DNA of 64,000 nucleotides from Telmatactis stephensoni (GCA_029948255.1 JALIZF010001832.1:806001-870000), one strand, 5' to 3'; positions 53,029 through 64,000 are shown, numbered from the stretch's first letter. The notes: generated by a model from the sequence alone, not told the origin. A program made the numbers and translations.

Positions 53029-53860
53029 TGATGATGATGATGATAAGCTTTATCAATCAATCAATTCATTCTGATAGCGGTTAATAAACCGAATTACAAG
53101 GAAAGTAAGCACTTCAAGCAACAGCATAACAAATAATATATTCTGAAACTTGACTGTCACAAAATCATTAAATCTATTAGTGTTTCCTAAAGTCTTCCTC
53201 AACTGCAGCACGAAGAAGGTAGAATGTTATTGGCTAGTGACATAGTTTTTGCTTCATTGAATTATAAGTTTTTCACATGCTATTTGTCTAGGAAAAATCA
53301 GCCCAGTCAACACAAGAGCATCATCATAGTTGGAGTCAGGAAAAATGATGCGAAGAGCTCGTTCCTGTACAGATTCATCGTTGAGATAAGCTGGTAAGGC
53401 GGACCAAAGTTTTTAACAGGAGAAGAGTACTCTACAGTAGACCTAACACTGCTGCAGTACACTTGAACTAGATCGTTAGTACCCAAACCGGATCTTTTTA
53501 GGACCCTCAGTGCATACAGACACTTTGAAGCCTACTTGTAAACACAGTGATCGTTCCAATTAACTGAGATCGTCAGATATAAACACACCAAGGAGTTTAT
53601 AGGGGTTGACCTTTTGGATTACAGTATACACCATTAAGTTGCAATGGGCCAAGCACGCAGGCTTTGTACCTTTAGAAATCCACAACCATTTCCTGACTTT
53701 CTATCAGTGCATTCAGATGCATATTACGCAGGGCAGCATATATAGTAGTACGAGTTGATATCATTTGCTATCAAGGGTAGGTAGCTAGGCGAGCATGTGG
53801 GGATGATTTCGAACACAGACGTATCACCAACATATTTCATTCTAGTTGACCACTCCTTTA
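52997..53860 (-). pseudogene. 5'-truncated, broken non-LTR retrotransposon (reverse transcriptase 3' part)
   Basis: Read on the minus strand, it gives the end of a LINE reverse transcriptase in broken frames. A KYVGDTSVFE segment sits at about 53806-53838, where the catalytic YxDD box belongs (one Asp is replaced by Gly). It is followed by a YKLLGVFISDD stretch, then ALRVLKRSGLGTNDLVQVYC at about 53455-53515 and VEYSSPV. Several stops and frameshifts intervene. The element ends in ATTGATTGATAAAGCTTATC, then (ATC)n(ATT)n, which explains the microsatellite at 52998-53044. Not functional. Confidence 0.75.
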
Positions 53861-54426
53861 ATATCCATTTTAGATATAAATGTACAATGGATTTACAGAA
53901 AGTAAATAGTAAGATCTGTTGTGATAGATGGAATTCTCCATACATTTCATATAACCTCTATATTACAAACACTTTTCTCCGTCGATCCTTCTTATTATTA
54001 TGATGCAGTTGGTTTTCTTGATTCTTCGAAGCACGTTATCCCATATTTCCCTGGTCACTATTTATTCTAGAGCGTTATTCAGATATAACCTCGTATAAGG
54101 TATATATATATCGACCTCGCTCTATTGGGTTTTAAAGACAGATCAGGGGATCGATCTCACTGTCTCATAGGAAAACACCGAACCGCACCCTTTTACTAAA
54201 AAACCTTTTACTATGGAAAGCTCCTTCTCATTTCCAAAAGCAGTGATAAAATTGAACAGAAAAAAAATCCTTCGAAAAAAAAGCTCGAATAAAAGTTAAT
54301 TACAATATCGATGTTGATTATATTCGAGTGATATCCAATACATTACAGATATTGCACACCATTTAGCAAATGATATACATATGTTGCCGATAATATTTAC
54401 TACCAGAAAACAGTTCGAACAAATAC

Positions 54427-54552
54427 AGCAGATTTCGTATGACTGTGAAAACGGTACCGTACGGTCACGACAGGAATTTCCAATGGTTTTATAGACATCA
54501 CGGTATTGACACGGCACGGCGCGGCCGGTTTTACACTCATATGAAATCTGCT
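54427..54552. repeat. Inverted repeat GCAGATTTCGTATGACTGTG
   Basis: The left AGCAGATTTCGTATGA, TGTGAAAACGG pairs with the right CCGGTTTTACA, CTCATATGAAATCTGCT. The GC-rich centre contains ACGGCACGGCGCGGCCGG. Confidence 0.7.
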
Positions 54553-55221
54553 CTAAAACGATCGCACGTCTCTGTACCGTGAATATAAACACGATGGGAA
54601 AGATAGAGCACACGAAAACCAAAAATGATTTTTAACGTTTTTTGTGCGAGCCAGGTCTGTCCTCTGATATAAACACGGTCACCAGACAATCAGCGCGCGC
54701 GTTAGCTCAAATTATTTTATAATAGTTTTATAAAATTAATTATTTTTGGTAATTTCGGGGAATCGACGATATCTCTGACATAATCATGGTAGCCAACCAA
54801 TCAGCGCGCTCGCTATGTTATATATCGCAAATACTATATATCAGTACAGACTACCGGACAACTAACGCATTTACTGATTGCCTCTTGAATGACGAGAAAT
54901 CCAAAACATGGAAAGTCGATGACGACGTACTATTTACTGTAAACAACAAACTACGATAGCTTACCGTGACGTCAATGACTCTAAAAGCTTAAATATACGT
55001 TCAAATTACGATTATCAGAAGACAAAAAAGTCCCTCTGACGCACGCGATCGCGTGAGATAACTTAAAATAAAATGTGGTAGTTAAAATAATTAGACAAGT
55101 TCGTTGATAGATTTTTTCATTTAAAGATCCGGTAATATCTGATAAGTGCCGGCGTACTTTTTCCTCTATTTTTTATTTTTATTATTATTTAATTATCTTT
55201 TCTTCTTCCCTTTGGGAAGCT

Positions 55222-55470
55222 AAGCAAGAGTAGTCGAGCGGTAAGCCGGCGCCGATTGTCACATCTTTGGTCCCGGTTTCGATTCTCGGATGGGGCGCGC
55301 AATGCAGGCTCTCGAGTCTGTCAGTTCGCTTCGGCCAGCTTCCAGGAGATTTTTCTTGGGGTCCTCCAGTTTTCTTCCCTCAGTAAAAACCACAGAAACA
55401 GTTTGTTTTCTTCATTACAGTCGACAACCTACCCAAACCCAAACCTATACTCTAAAAGACAACGCAGAAA
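55222..55470 (+). mobile_element. tRNA-derived SINE (head with A and B boxes)
   Basis: Box A-like TAGTCGAGCGGTAAG at 55231 and box B-like GGTTTCGATTCTC at 55275 have tRNA spacing. They are followed by a non-tRNA body (TCTTGGGGTCCTCCAG, TTCCCTCAGTAAAAACCACA). The anticodon arm does not fold as a functional tRNA. The right border is uncertain. Confidence 0.65.
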
Positions 55471-56576
55471 CCCCTTTAATAGCCTCATGATAAGGACACC
55501 TTTAGGTTACAATAAGCTCGATATTTTGAGTACTAAACCTTTAATACCGTCAGGACTAAATCTTTGTTTTGCGTAACGTTTCATTGACTTTCTGCTCAAA
55601 TGCCACTAAAATTTGGTGAATTAATGCGAGAGAGATATATGCCCTGGAGCTGTACTTTGAGAAAGGTTACCATTTAATCAGCAGAAAAACAATCATTTTC
55701 ATAAATATCTCCCAGAAGCTTAACCTTAACTTGACAAGCTTTTGTCACACGTTTTGAGCACAAATGGTGTGCTTATAATATTTGATGTATCATTGTTAAT
55801 TAATGAAAAAAAGGATGACTAGAAAACAGTAGCGTAGAGGTTTTTCCGCTATGCCACTCTAAAACAACTGAAAGATTAAATTAAGCCAGTGATAAAAATA
55901 AGTCGTAACAATATTAACTCCAACATTTTTCTAATGATAGTCGAGTAGACTATCCATTGACGGCTCGATGACTACGCCCTGAGATTTCGGTTGGCAGTCA
56001 GTCGAATAGACTATAGACTGACTATCCACTGAACTCGATGACTACGCCCCGATATTTCGGTTCGCCACGTTTGAGCATCATCTTGAACATCATTACATGC
56101 TCATTTAGATAGTATCCGCCTTGGAAAACCTAATGTTACCGCCACAATTGTCCACGCAGGAAAATGTTGTGTCTTTTTATGTTACAACTGAAGAATATTG
56201 GCTCCATGGTTTCACACACTGGCACGCGCGCGATATGGAACTTTGAATGTCAACAATGATTTATTCGTAAGAGGGAAAAACCCCGAAATATTCATTCATT
56301 AAATGCTGTCCGTGCTTTCTTTAAGTTTCACGCCTTTATGCTTGCATACTGAGTTGTTTATTTAATCATTTTGATGCATTTTTCAAAACGAATCCATTTT
56401 CTTTATCTTCTTTTACCCATTTTTATAATTCATGTAATGTGTTTGACCGCAAACCAATCTAACCACAGTTATCACAGTTTTGCGACCGTAACTCGGTTAA
56501 GTTAATTGAAAGAGTTCCAAGCTAGCACTTGTGGAACTAAGCAAAGGAAAGTGGAGTGTGGGCACATTGCTACTGC

Positions 56577-57626
56577 CTACAAAACCGATACGCCCGAACC
56601 AGAATTCACAAGACTAAGTTTCTTGAGGAACAAGTTTTCACCTGTAGAGCCACCCGAGCTTCGCCTTCTAAATGCTCTTGCTTTTAGAAACAATTCTTTT
56701 CTTACAGAAGGCGTGCTAAAAATATATACCAAGGGATTCATGAAAACGGACGTAAAAGTAAAAATATAAGCAAAGGTTAAAAGTTGTCGAATGTCATGTT
56801 GATAGTCGCCAAACTCCAACCACAACCAGATAACTTGGTGGGGGAGCATGCAGATCGCAAAGATCGTCGTGAATAGCACTGCTGTTCGAATAGCACTTAT
56901 ATTGCGTCTTTTATGTCTGGATTCAGCGTGTACTGAGCCTGAGATATGCCGTCTAACGCTAGTATGCCCTCGACGCACAACTACGGCAATCCTCACATAG
57001 CAATACATAGTTATGAGAAGGGGAAGAGCATACTGAACGACAAAGAAAATAATCGTGAAACATTTTCTCATACTAAGGCTCCATGTTTCAATGCAGTCAT
57101 TGTCTTTGAACTCCAGAAAAGCGCTATAAGGTACCACCACCAATAGCGACAAAAACCATACTATCAAAACTATTTGATTCAGTTTTTTAGTTGACAGTTT
57201 GCTCCCCAGGGGACACACGATTCCACGATATCGCTGATAGCTTAGCAAAGTCAGGATCCAAACAAAAGACCCAAGTGAAAGAGTCTGTAAGGGCCACAGA
57301 ATCTTACACATTGCACTTCCAAATATCCAGCGATGACCAACGTAGATCAGGATCATATCAAACGGTATGTTGAGTAACAAGACAGACATCTCTGATATCA
57401 CAACATGAATCAGAAGAAGGTTACTCGGGGATTCTCGACGACGACGTCTTCGTTTTCTCAAGACAAAAATCATTACACAGTTTCCAACAGTTGCCAAGAC
57501 AAAGATCATGACATACACAACTTCAACGAGCAGCTTTTCACCCTCATCTTCTCCGCCTCCAAGCGAAGAGACATCACTAGACGATGAATTTGTTGTTTGG
57601 TTACTTGTGAAACCACTGTTGAACAT
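56577..57626 (-). CDS. Class A (rhodopsin-like) GPCR, peptide-receptor type, intronless
   Basis: Single-exon seven-transmembrane receptor of 349 aa, plasma membrane by family. The N-terminus has sequons (NQT at about 9, NSS at 13) and no obvious signal peptide. Predicted helices: TM1 about 33-56 with the conserved Asn49; a very basic first intracellular loop (RKRRRRRRES); TM2 about 68-92 (with Glu79 where Asp is usual); TM3 from about Cys107 to 130; QRY at 131-133 in the DRY position; TM4 about 150-170; Cys178 in loop 2 to pair with Cys107; TM5 with Pro202; TM6 with FAICMLPHQ at 256-264 (Met where Trp is usual in CWxP); TM7 ending in NPLVY at 297-301; then a basic, Ser-rich tail. The overall wording (NIPFD, IVCPL, MNPLVYIF) resembles neuropeptide receptors such as the NPY/galanin/QRFP groups, but the ligand cannot be told. 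The start Met at 57626 gives a normal-length extracellular N-terminus. Confidence 0.93.
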   Translation of the reverse strand: MFNSGFTSNQTTNSSSSDVSSLGGGEDEGEKLLVEVVYVMIFVLATVGNCVMIFVLRKRRRRRRESPSNLLLIHVVISEMSVLLLNIPFDMILIYVGHRWIFGSAMCKILWPLQTLSLGSFVWILTLLSYQRYRGIVCPLGSKLSTKKLNQIVLIVWFLSLLVVVPYSAFLEFKDNDCIETWSLSMRKCFTIIFFVVQYALPLLITMYCYVRIAVVVRRGHTSVRRHISGSVHAESRHKRRNISAIRTAVLFTTIFAICMLPHQVIWLWLEFGDYQHDIRQLLTFAYIFTFTSVFMNPLVYIFSTPSVRKELFLKARAFRRRSSGGSTGENLFLKKLSLVNSGSGVSVL

Positions 57627-57775
57627 CCTGCTGGTCTCTGGTCTCTTACAGCTGCTCTGGTTGGTTTAGGTAGCTCCGGCAAGCCACTGAACTGCTCAAT
57701 ACAACTGAACGGATCTCCGTTCCGGAGAACGAAACACGACGCTGGTTTGATGTAATGATTTAGATATACGTCCAA

Positions 57776-59078
57776 AATGGTTTGTTCGTATTTCTTTTAC
57801 ACTATCTGCATTGCATTTCGGCTTTTTTGAGAAGCAATGGCTAATGACTGTTTTCTGCTATACTGATGCAGTACGAGATAAGTGACTTTGATGTCGATCC
57901 GTACGGACTCCGCTAGACTGTGACTGATTGAGTTGGTCGTTCAAAATTCAACTCTAAAAATATTCATGAAGTTATCGGGAAAAACATTTCCACCTTACCA
58001 AAACTCTCATGAATTATTGATTCCGTGATAATATTTTTCGATTGCCTGGAGTTGATAGTTTATATTTCATAACATATCGCCGACCAACTTAAAGTAAACT
58101 CAAAGTAAACTTTGTGTTCTGTATTTTCTTGACTCTCAAATGTCCCCTGATTGATATATCCCCTTCCGATTCATCATGCCTTCTAAGCAAGATTTACAGT
58201 CAGCTTTGGTCACTTCTTCATATCTCGATCTTCAGTCTAATTGAACTATTTCAGATCGTTTCCAGCTAATAAAAGACAAAAATGCGTTGTTAGTCGCCTG
58301 GGTTTATCCTAAGGGCATATACATCAGTAGACTTATTATATACATTTCTTTTATCTCATTTTCAAATATAATTTCATATTAATGGCTGTCGTTCACAAGC
58401 CAGTTCTCTATTGAACTGTTAGTTAAATCTAGCCATTATGCCTCCATATTTGAAGGAAATGGGCGGTTCCCCATTGATAGCAAATAGGTAATGAGTTCTT
58501 TGGGGCACTGGATTCATTTCATAATATTGTCAATTTGTGGAAAATCGAATCCTTTTTTTCAGACCGGATCTTCTTGCTCAGGAAAACAAGAAAACACACC
58601 ACGCTTTGAGGATGCCAGCATTCATTAGTATGCGGTGGATAAAAAAACAACTTCACAGCCAAACAATTTTAAACCAGACTAAATTAAATCTTCATTTTCA
58701 ATGGGGACTCTTCTTGAAAATATCTTTTAAATTTAAAGCGTCACACCGCGCGAGTCTTTACATTCAAAATATCTCCAGTGAAGACTTTTAATATCGTCTT
58801 AGTCGAGCTTACAAATAAGAGACTGTGTTTTCATGAAGTACAAAGAAGTGACCCAGCATTAGTGAAACTCTTTTGTTTTCTTTAACTGGGGAATTCTAGA
58901 AAACAAAAGAATTATCCCTAATGCAAGGGTTTCCTACAAATCTTCAAATAAGTGGGCTGTTAGTAGCCAATGAAATGAACATTTGTTCAATGAAAAGTGT
59001 ATCGATACTCTAGGCAGGAAACAGGGTTCTCGAACGATCGATCGATGGTATAGAGTAACGCAAGATAAATGACTCTTA
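57776..59078. other. Spacer upstream of the GPCR, no gene recognised
   Basis: Should hold the GPCR promoter near 57630-57900. A degenerate hairpin (CTCTTTTGTTTTC / AAAACAAAAGAATTATCCCT) at about 58868-58925 resembles the centre of the GGGCCC MITE family. Confidence 0.45.
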
Positions 59079-59377
59079 ATAATAATAATAATAATGTTTA
59101 AGATTTATATACCGCAAATATCTATATGTATATAATCAAATGCGGTTAAAATGAACTGAACTGAAATGAAGTATAATCAAACATAAAGTGTTTAAGAATC
59201 CCAACTGGCAAGGAGGCAAACCAGTTGGCTATATTACAAGCATGGCCGAGAAACTGAATTTGAACTAATCGAAATCGGAACAAATTCAGTCTCAGCTAGT
59301 GGCCAGAGCGGGTATCGAACCTGGGACCACCAGATTGCGAGACCAACGCTCTGACCACTCGGCCATGCTGCCTCCTC
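59079..59377 (-). mobile_element. Full-length tRNA-Leu-like SINE
   Basis: On the minus strand it starts AGGCAGCATGGCCGAGTGGT (box A), has a CAATCTGG anticodon-arm region and GGTTCGATACC (box B), as in a Leu-type tRNA. The body then repeats part of the head inverted (TTCTCGGCCATGCTTG), continues to CGCATTTGATTATATACATA and ends in an ATT-repeat tail. Its 3' end is shared with 52760-52869. About 300 bp. Confidence 0.85.
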
Positions 59378-59499
59378 CTTGCAGTAAATGGAGCAAAATA
59401 TATATGCAAAAATGCTTTCGGTTTCAATGCAGTACAATTATCAATTAGCTGTTCATAACCCATGGTCGTTTGCTCGGTGTATCTCGTTATATTCCACAT

Positions 59500-60950
59500 A
59501 ATGCCTCTAGCTGGCTTCCTCTTTAATGAGATAGTCCTGAGTTCACTATCACTAATATTAACATCACTTGGACAAATTAAATTTAATAATAATGATGATA
59601 ATAAAAGTGAATTTTTTTAGGATCTTCAAACTTCAATAAGTGGCTTTATACTTGTTTTTCTTGTAGTTCATGTGATTAGTCAAGATAATGTTTCCGAACA
59701 TCCTCTGGGGAAAAGTTGTATAATTAACAGATAGTCAAGTGCATAAAACGATCGAGGTTTGGTGTTCAGAAAAGTTATTTAAAGTGAAATGTACTCTGTA
59801 AAAGCCACATTATCGACATCAGTCTTATTCACGGAAAAAAACAATGTTCAATAACATCTGATGTATCAATTTATTTTTTTCTTTTCTGAATATGCACTAT
59901 AGCTGCCTTTGGGGTACCTTGAGGGTGCACATCAAAGAAAAACGGACCTATGGTCGGTTTTTAGTAGCCGTTGTTTATAAGCAACTGTAATGTTTTTCGC
60001 ATGAACTGATCTTATTATTGACTATCTTACAACACGTTGAATAAAAAAAGATCATCCTGACCATTTAATTAAATTCGGCAAAATAATAGTTTTGTTCTCT
60101 TGCTTAAACAAAAACATTTTTTTCATGCAATAAGCAAATGGTGATGTATGAGCGGACCTTTTGCTTTTATGTGCTCCCCCTGGTTACAGCCCTGTTCTTG
60201 GCGGTGACGTGACTGTAGTACGTGCATTTCAAAACCTTTAACTTGACTGAAAAAATGGTATCGCGTGATCTTGATTCGATCTGTCATAAAATTAATTTTT
60301 CTCGTATGCACACCCTTTACTGCCCAAAGGCGAAAGAGACGATTAACTTGAAGTTACCACTTGCTGATGGCTGAAGTATTTTACGAATAAATCCAATTGA
60401 AGTATAAACATATGTTGGCCATGGCGAGATAACACGAAGTTGATTAGGTTTTTCGGTTGTCTTGTCGCCGGATGTTTGGTTGGCGTTACACCTTAAAACA
60501 TAACACCAGACACAATATAGCCGGTTAACTTTGCTTGTCAAATTTCATACTATAGTATTTTTTCATGGACTACTTTTGTTGAAACTGACAAAGCAAAGTG
60601 GTCTAATACTTGTCTAATATGATCGCTTTTATAAAGGTCCCCTATCTCCCTATTAACGGGACTTTTCGGGCGTCACGAAGAGTGAGCAATAATCTTTCTC
60701 GTTCACTTAAAAATCGAGGCGATTATTTCATGGGCTCGTCGTTTCGTTCAGAACGAGGCGTTTGACTGGAAAAGACATTCGGTGCGAAAAGCTTTCGTAA
60801 AGCTTTATCTATTCTCTAAAAAATCAGAAATTTTCATGCAAATATGATAGTCCTAATCAGCTATCGTGTTGTTATCCAGTGAGCTTTTCTCACCCCTTGC
60901 GTGACATTTTATATTTTAATCGAACAGGAACAAAAATATAATATTTGAAA
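59500..60950. other. Intergenic, no gene recognised
   Basis: Short frames only (60123-60311 and 60317-60541 on the minus strand have no motifs). Nothing else seen. Confidence 0.45.
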
Positions 60951-60955
60951 AGAGC

Positions 60956-61137
60956 ACACCAAAGTTAGCAAAACTTGAAATTTTGAGGTAGTTTCGATGA
61001 ATAGCGCCAAAGTTATGGGCGACCGAAATTTGTGCTTTGCGTATAGAAACGTTCGTGGGAGGGCAACGTGTTGCCCACCACCGAACCGCGTTTCTACGAA
61101 ACTACCTCAAAATTTCAATTTTTGCTAACTTTGGTGT
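60956..61137. repeat. Foldback element just upstream of CHMP2A
   Basis: The left arm ACACCAAAGTTAGCAAAACT, then GAAATTTTGAGGTAGTTTCG, pairs with the right arm CGAAACTACCTCAAAATTTC, TTGCTAACTTTGGTGT. 182 bp, ending about 320 bp before the CHMP2A start codon. Confidence 0.8.
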
Positions 61138-61458
61138 ATGAAAAATTGGGAATTACGTTAACACAAAAAATATAGGCAGGGGACCGTTGAAAATTATACG
61201 TTCTATATTCGAACGGTTTATCAGCACCCAGGAATGTACTTTTTTGTCCTTTTTTGTGCTATTTTACTTTAAAGTAAGGCTTTAAATGACGTAAAGATGT
61301 GACGTCATTAGTCTTACAGCTGAGCCCGCAATCATTTTGTGACGCAATGACATATTCTCCTATTTATAAAGTTTAGTCAGTGTTCAAACAGTATTTTTAG
61401 TGAGATCTCGTGGATAATTTGCCTTTTTCACTGTTCTCTATTTCACCAACATTTCAAA

Positions 61459-63571
61459 ATGCCACTAGAATTCTTGTTTGGGAGAAAGAAAACTCCCGAA
61501 GAAATGCTAAAGCAAAATCAGAGAGCGCTGAACCGAGCAATGAGGTGAGATGCAAACAACAACCGCCATTTTATTTTCTATGCTGCTTTGAATTTTGCTC
61601 ACATTTTGTACGTCATTCTGCTTCCAAGAATGTAGTTTTATCTTAACACACACTAATACTTTACACCTGTCTTTGTCTTAGTGATTGAATACTTAGGCAG
61701 CAATGTTTATCGTTTGGATATAACTTGTGTTTTATAGAGACCTCGACAGAGAACGTGCGAAAATGGAAGCACAAGAGAAAAAAGTCATTGCTGACATCAA
61801 AAAGATGGCTAAACTTGGTCAAATGGTAGGAATTTTGAAGTACAAACTAGAATGTACTGTTTAACACAAGTCGATAAATGAATTTGTTGGTGAGAATTTG
61901 GATATTTCTCCATGAGCAGTCCAGCAATGACATTTTCTAAAGGTTTTATTTTGGTCTTTTACAAATTACTTACCATCATAATTCAGATGAAATTAAAGAG
62001 TCTATCTATGATATAAAGTGTAAATACAGGCATGGATTCCTCTGTAATTAGAGCTCAATAATACTGCATAGGAAACCATTTTAATGGGAGCCTTCACTTC
62101 ACTTCACTTTATTATAATGTGCTACGTTATAAATAACATATAATGCACAGCGTGTTAACTCAAATCGACGTGAGTAATAAATAGATAGCCAAATTGGCTT
62201 ATGCTCCTTTGAAAAACAGTATACTGCACCTATCAATATAAGTCCCATAGGGGGACACTCAGGCAGTGGATGGGCATTTGATAGTAAACATGTGGCAATG
62301 GGACTACGAAATTGATAAGTGCATAACTATCATTAACTTGTCGCTCAAATGGAGGGTAGGTGCCTAATAGCAAAGCAATGGCAATGGCAATGGCAAAGGC
62401 AATCAATCAAGAGGTAACCATGGCAACCAAGCCACGGGTCAACCTCGGCACCCGTCACACTGTAGCAACAGTGGAATAAATTACTTACCATAAACCCCCA
62501 GAGGAGGGTGGGTGGGGCAAAAGGCACAAGCAAGCAGCTAAGCGGCAAGAGAGCAAGCAGCGACCACGATGCTTCAGGCACCTATAGCGCATGCGCAAAA
62601 CCATACACCGCTGGACAGAACAACGCTCCCAGTTAACTTTGCTTAATACTTAACCACATGAATGAACCATCTACAGCAAGCAAATACAGTTATTAATTGA
62701 ACTACATGTAGAGCAGTTTTTGTATGAGTGTGAAACAGATCTCAGACATCACAGTTTTAGGTTCCAAGCAATTTTACGCGCTTTTCGTTTTTCGTTTTTA
62801 AACTTTTAAAATGACAAACAAGACATTAATATTTAGAACTTTGCCTAGCAGCATACAATTTTGGAGAGTATAGACAGATTTTGAATTATTCAAGGCGCAA
62901 TTTTTTAACCCCAAAAATCACAATTTCTAGTCTTCTATTCAATAATTTTAAAAGCAAAGCAGCATGACAACTCTTCGACTGTCCAAATGTTGCACTTCCT
63001 CACATGCAACTTCATAGAGAAGTAGTCTGATATTTGAACAACATTTGGACAGTCAAAGAGTTGTCATGCTGCTTTGCTTTTAAAATTATTGAATCGAAGA
63101 CTAGAAATTGTGATTTTTGGGGTTAAAATAATTCAAAACCTGTCTATACGAATTTCTCCAAAATTGTATGCTGCTAGGCAAAGTCCTAAATATTAACGTC
63201 TCGTTTGTCATTTTAAAAGTTTAGGTCAAAAAACGCGTAAAATTGCTTGGAACCTAAAACTGTGACATCATCGTTTCGTCGCTATGGTAACCCTGACGTA
63301 AACAAAACACCCACCAATAAAAATGTCAGTCTTTATGGAGTAAGTGGACGAAAGGTCATAACTGTAGGTGCTTTAAGAACTATAGCTAGCTATTTTGATT
63401 TGACCTGTCGAGCACTAGAAAAATTGTAGGAAGCCCCTTAAATGCCGCTCTTGAATGTTTTAATAGGATGCTGTTAAAATCATGGCCAAAGATCTTGTAA
63501 GAACCAGAAGATATGTGAAAAAGTTTATCTTGATGAGAGCAAATATACAGGCTGTGTCTCTCAAAATACAG
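61459..63571 (+). CDS. CHMP2A: CHMP2A, ESCRT-III subunit (first three coding exons; 3' part outside window)
   Basis: Charged multivesicular body protein 2a, an ESCRT-III filament subunit that acts with CHMP3/CHMP4 and VPS4 in membrane scission (endosome sorting, cytokinesis, nuclear envelope repair) at cytosolic membrane faces. Exons seen: 61459-61544, 61738-61825 and 63467-63571, all GT-AG, encoding 93 residues: MPLEFLFGRKKTPEEMLKQN..., then RDLDRERAKMEAQEKKVIAD..., then DAVKIMAKDLVRTRRYVKKF... to SLKIQ. This follows the N-terminal helices of the Snf7 domain closely. The start codon gives a two-residue-longer N-terminus than the vertebrate MDLLFG form. The window ends in intron 3, so the C-terminal acidic region and MIM motif are not visible. 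Intron 2 (1.6 kb) carries a large foldback element and intron 3 a SINE. CHMP2A is preferred over CHMP2B from the TPEEMLKQNQRALNRAMR wording. Confidence 0.95.
62345..62585. other. Purine-biased stretch with (AATGGC)n run in CHMP2A intron 2
   Basis: A short run of AATGGC units near 62375-62400, followed by G/C-richer sequence. No coding support; the minus-strand 78-codon frame here is rejected. Confidence 0.5.
62752..63262. mobile_element. 511-bp foldback MITE, hAT-like, in CHMP2A intron 2
   Basis: Termini CAGTTTTAGGTTCCAAGCAA and TTGCTTGGAACCTAAAACTG are perfect complements. The arms (about 240 bp each) stay highly similar up to a loop near 62995-63035. The flanks AGACATCA (62744-62751) and TGACATCA (63263-63270) look like an 8-bp target duplication with one mismatch, the size used by hAT transposons. 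No transposase. Confidence 0.8.
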
Positions 63572-63832
63572 GTACATATAAAAGTCAGTAGTGACTTGTG
63601 AAAAAGGTACAGGTATTTTTATGAATTATTTTCTAAGGCCTTTTTCTTGATGTATGATACATGTGTACTTATTGGGCTTGTTGATTTTTGGGTAAGTTGG
63701 TATCAATTGTCTTGCGTTACCATAGATGCAGATGAAAATCTTCAGACTATGCTCATTTATGAAGCATTTTTTAAAAATCTATTTATAAATAATTTAATTA
63801 ATAATTTTATTTATTTTAAGTGTATTGTATGT

Positions 63833-64000
63833 TAGTAGCAAGTATAGCTCAGTTGGTTAGTGCGAGAGATCCCAAGTTCAATTCTCTGTTGGATCACCTC
63901 ACACCTGTTTTGACCTCTTTCCATTCCATGTAGCTTTAATTAGCTTTAAATACCCTTAAAATGGAGTATTGATGAAAAGAGGGAGTAAAGAGCACACCAT
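63833..64000 (+). mobile_element. tRNA-derived SINE in CHMP2A intron 3, cut by window end
   Basis: Box A-like TATAGCTCAGTTGGTTAG and box B-like AGTTCAATTC are too close together for a tRNA (the anticodon arm is mostly gone). A SINE-type body follows (CACACCTGTTTTGACC, TTTAAATACCCTTAAAATGG). Confidence 0.65.

Noticed and set aside
59296..59377. Possible functional tRNA-Leu on the minus strand
   Set aside because: The tRNA-like part continues directly into a SINE body and tail shared with another locus.
63838..63900. Possible tRNA gene
   Set aside because: Boxes A and B are present but too close, with no proper anticodon arm or closing acceptor stem; read as a SINE head.

Overview
This is eukaryotic nuclear DNA, AT-rich, with small exons, GT-AG introns and a dense load of short repeats. 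The gene content (UBE2E-type ubiquitin-conjugating enzymes, CHMP2A, an intronless peptide-type GPCR) and the repeat style (tRNA-derived SINEs, palindromic MITEs, LINE 3' ends with TTCA or ATT tails) suggest an early-branching metazoan. An anthozoan cnidarian such as a coral or sea anemone is most likely, but that assignment is inference; nothing here fixes the species.

Layout. About 1-28,290: no convincing gene; decayed intergenic DNA with two long microsatellites (5.7 and 18.1 kb) and many inverted-repeat elements. 28,293-50,084: a cluster of three UBE2E paralogs. Two lie head to tail on the minus strand (28,293-34,009 and 36,169-38,715) and the third is divergent on the plus strand (42,076-50,084). 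All three have six coding exons and five introns at the same positions and phases, so they arose by DNA duplication, not retroposition. The third gene carries a ~1.55 kb array of a 43-bp minisatellite in intron 2. 50,100-56,500: intergenic, with MITEs, a 17-bp minisatellite invaded by a SINE tail, and a broken LINE reverse transcriptase. 56,577-57,626: an intact single-exon class A GPCR on the minus strand. 57,700-61,400: intergenic, with a tRNA-Leu-like SINE. 61,459 to the window end: the first three coding exons of CHMP2A (plus strand), with a 511-bp foldback element in intron 2 and a SINE in intron 3; the rest lies outside the window.

The genes do not form a visible pathway. The UBE2E enzymes transfer ubiquitin, CHMP2A belongs to ESCRT-III membrane scission (which acts on ubiquitin-sorted cargo), and the GPCR is a separate signalling gene. 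The most notable signals are: (i) a localized near-identity of exon 3 between two otherwise well-diverged UBE2E copies, which looks like gene conversion; (ii) several palindromic MITE families, some nested and some sharing a central motif; (iii) two unusual minisatellites. No CRISPR array, operon, rRNA or functional tRNA gene was seen.
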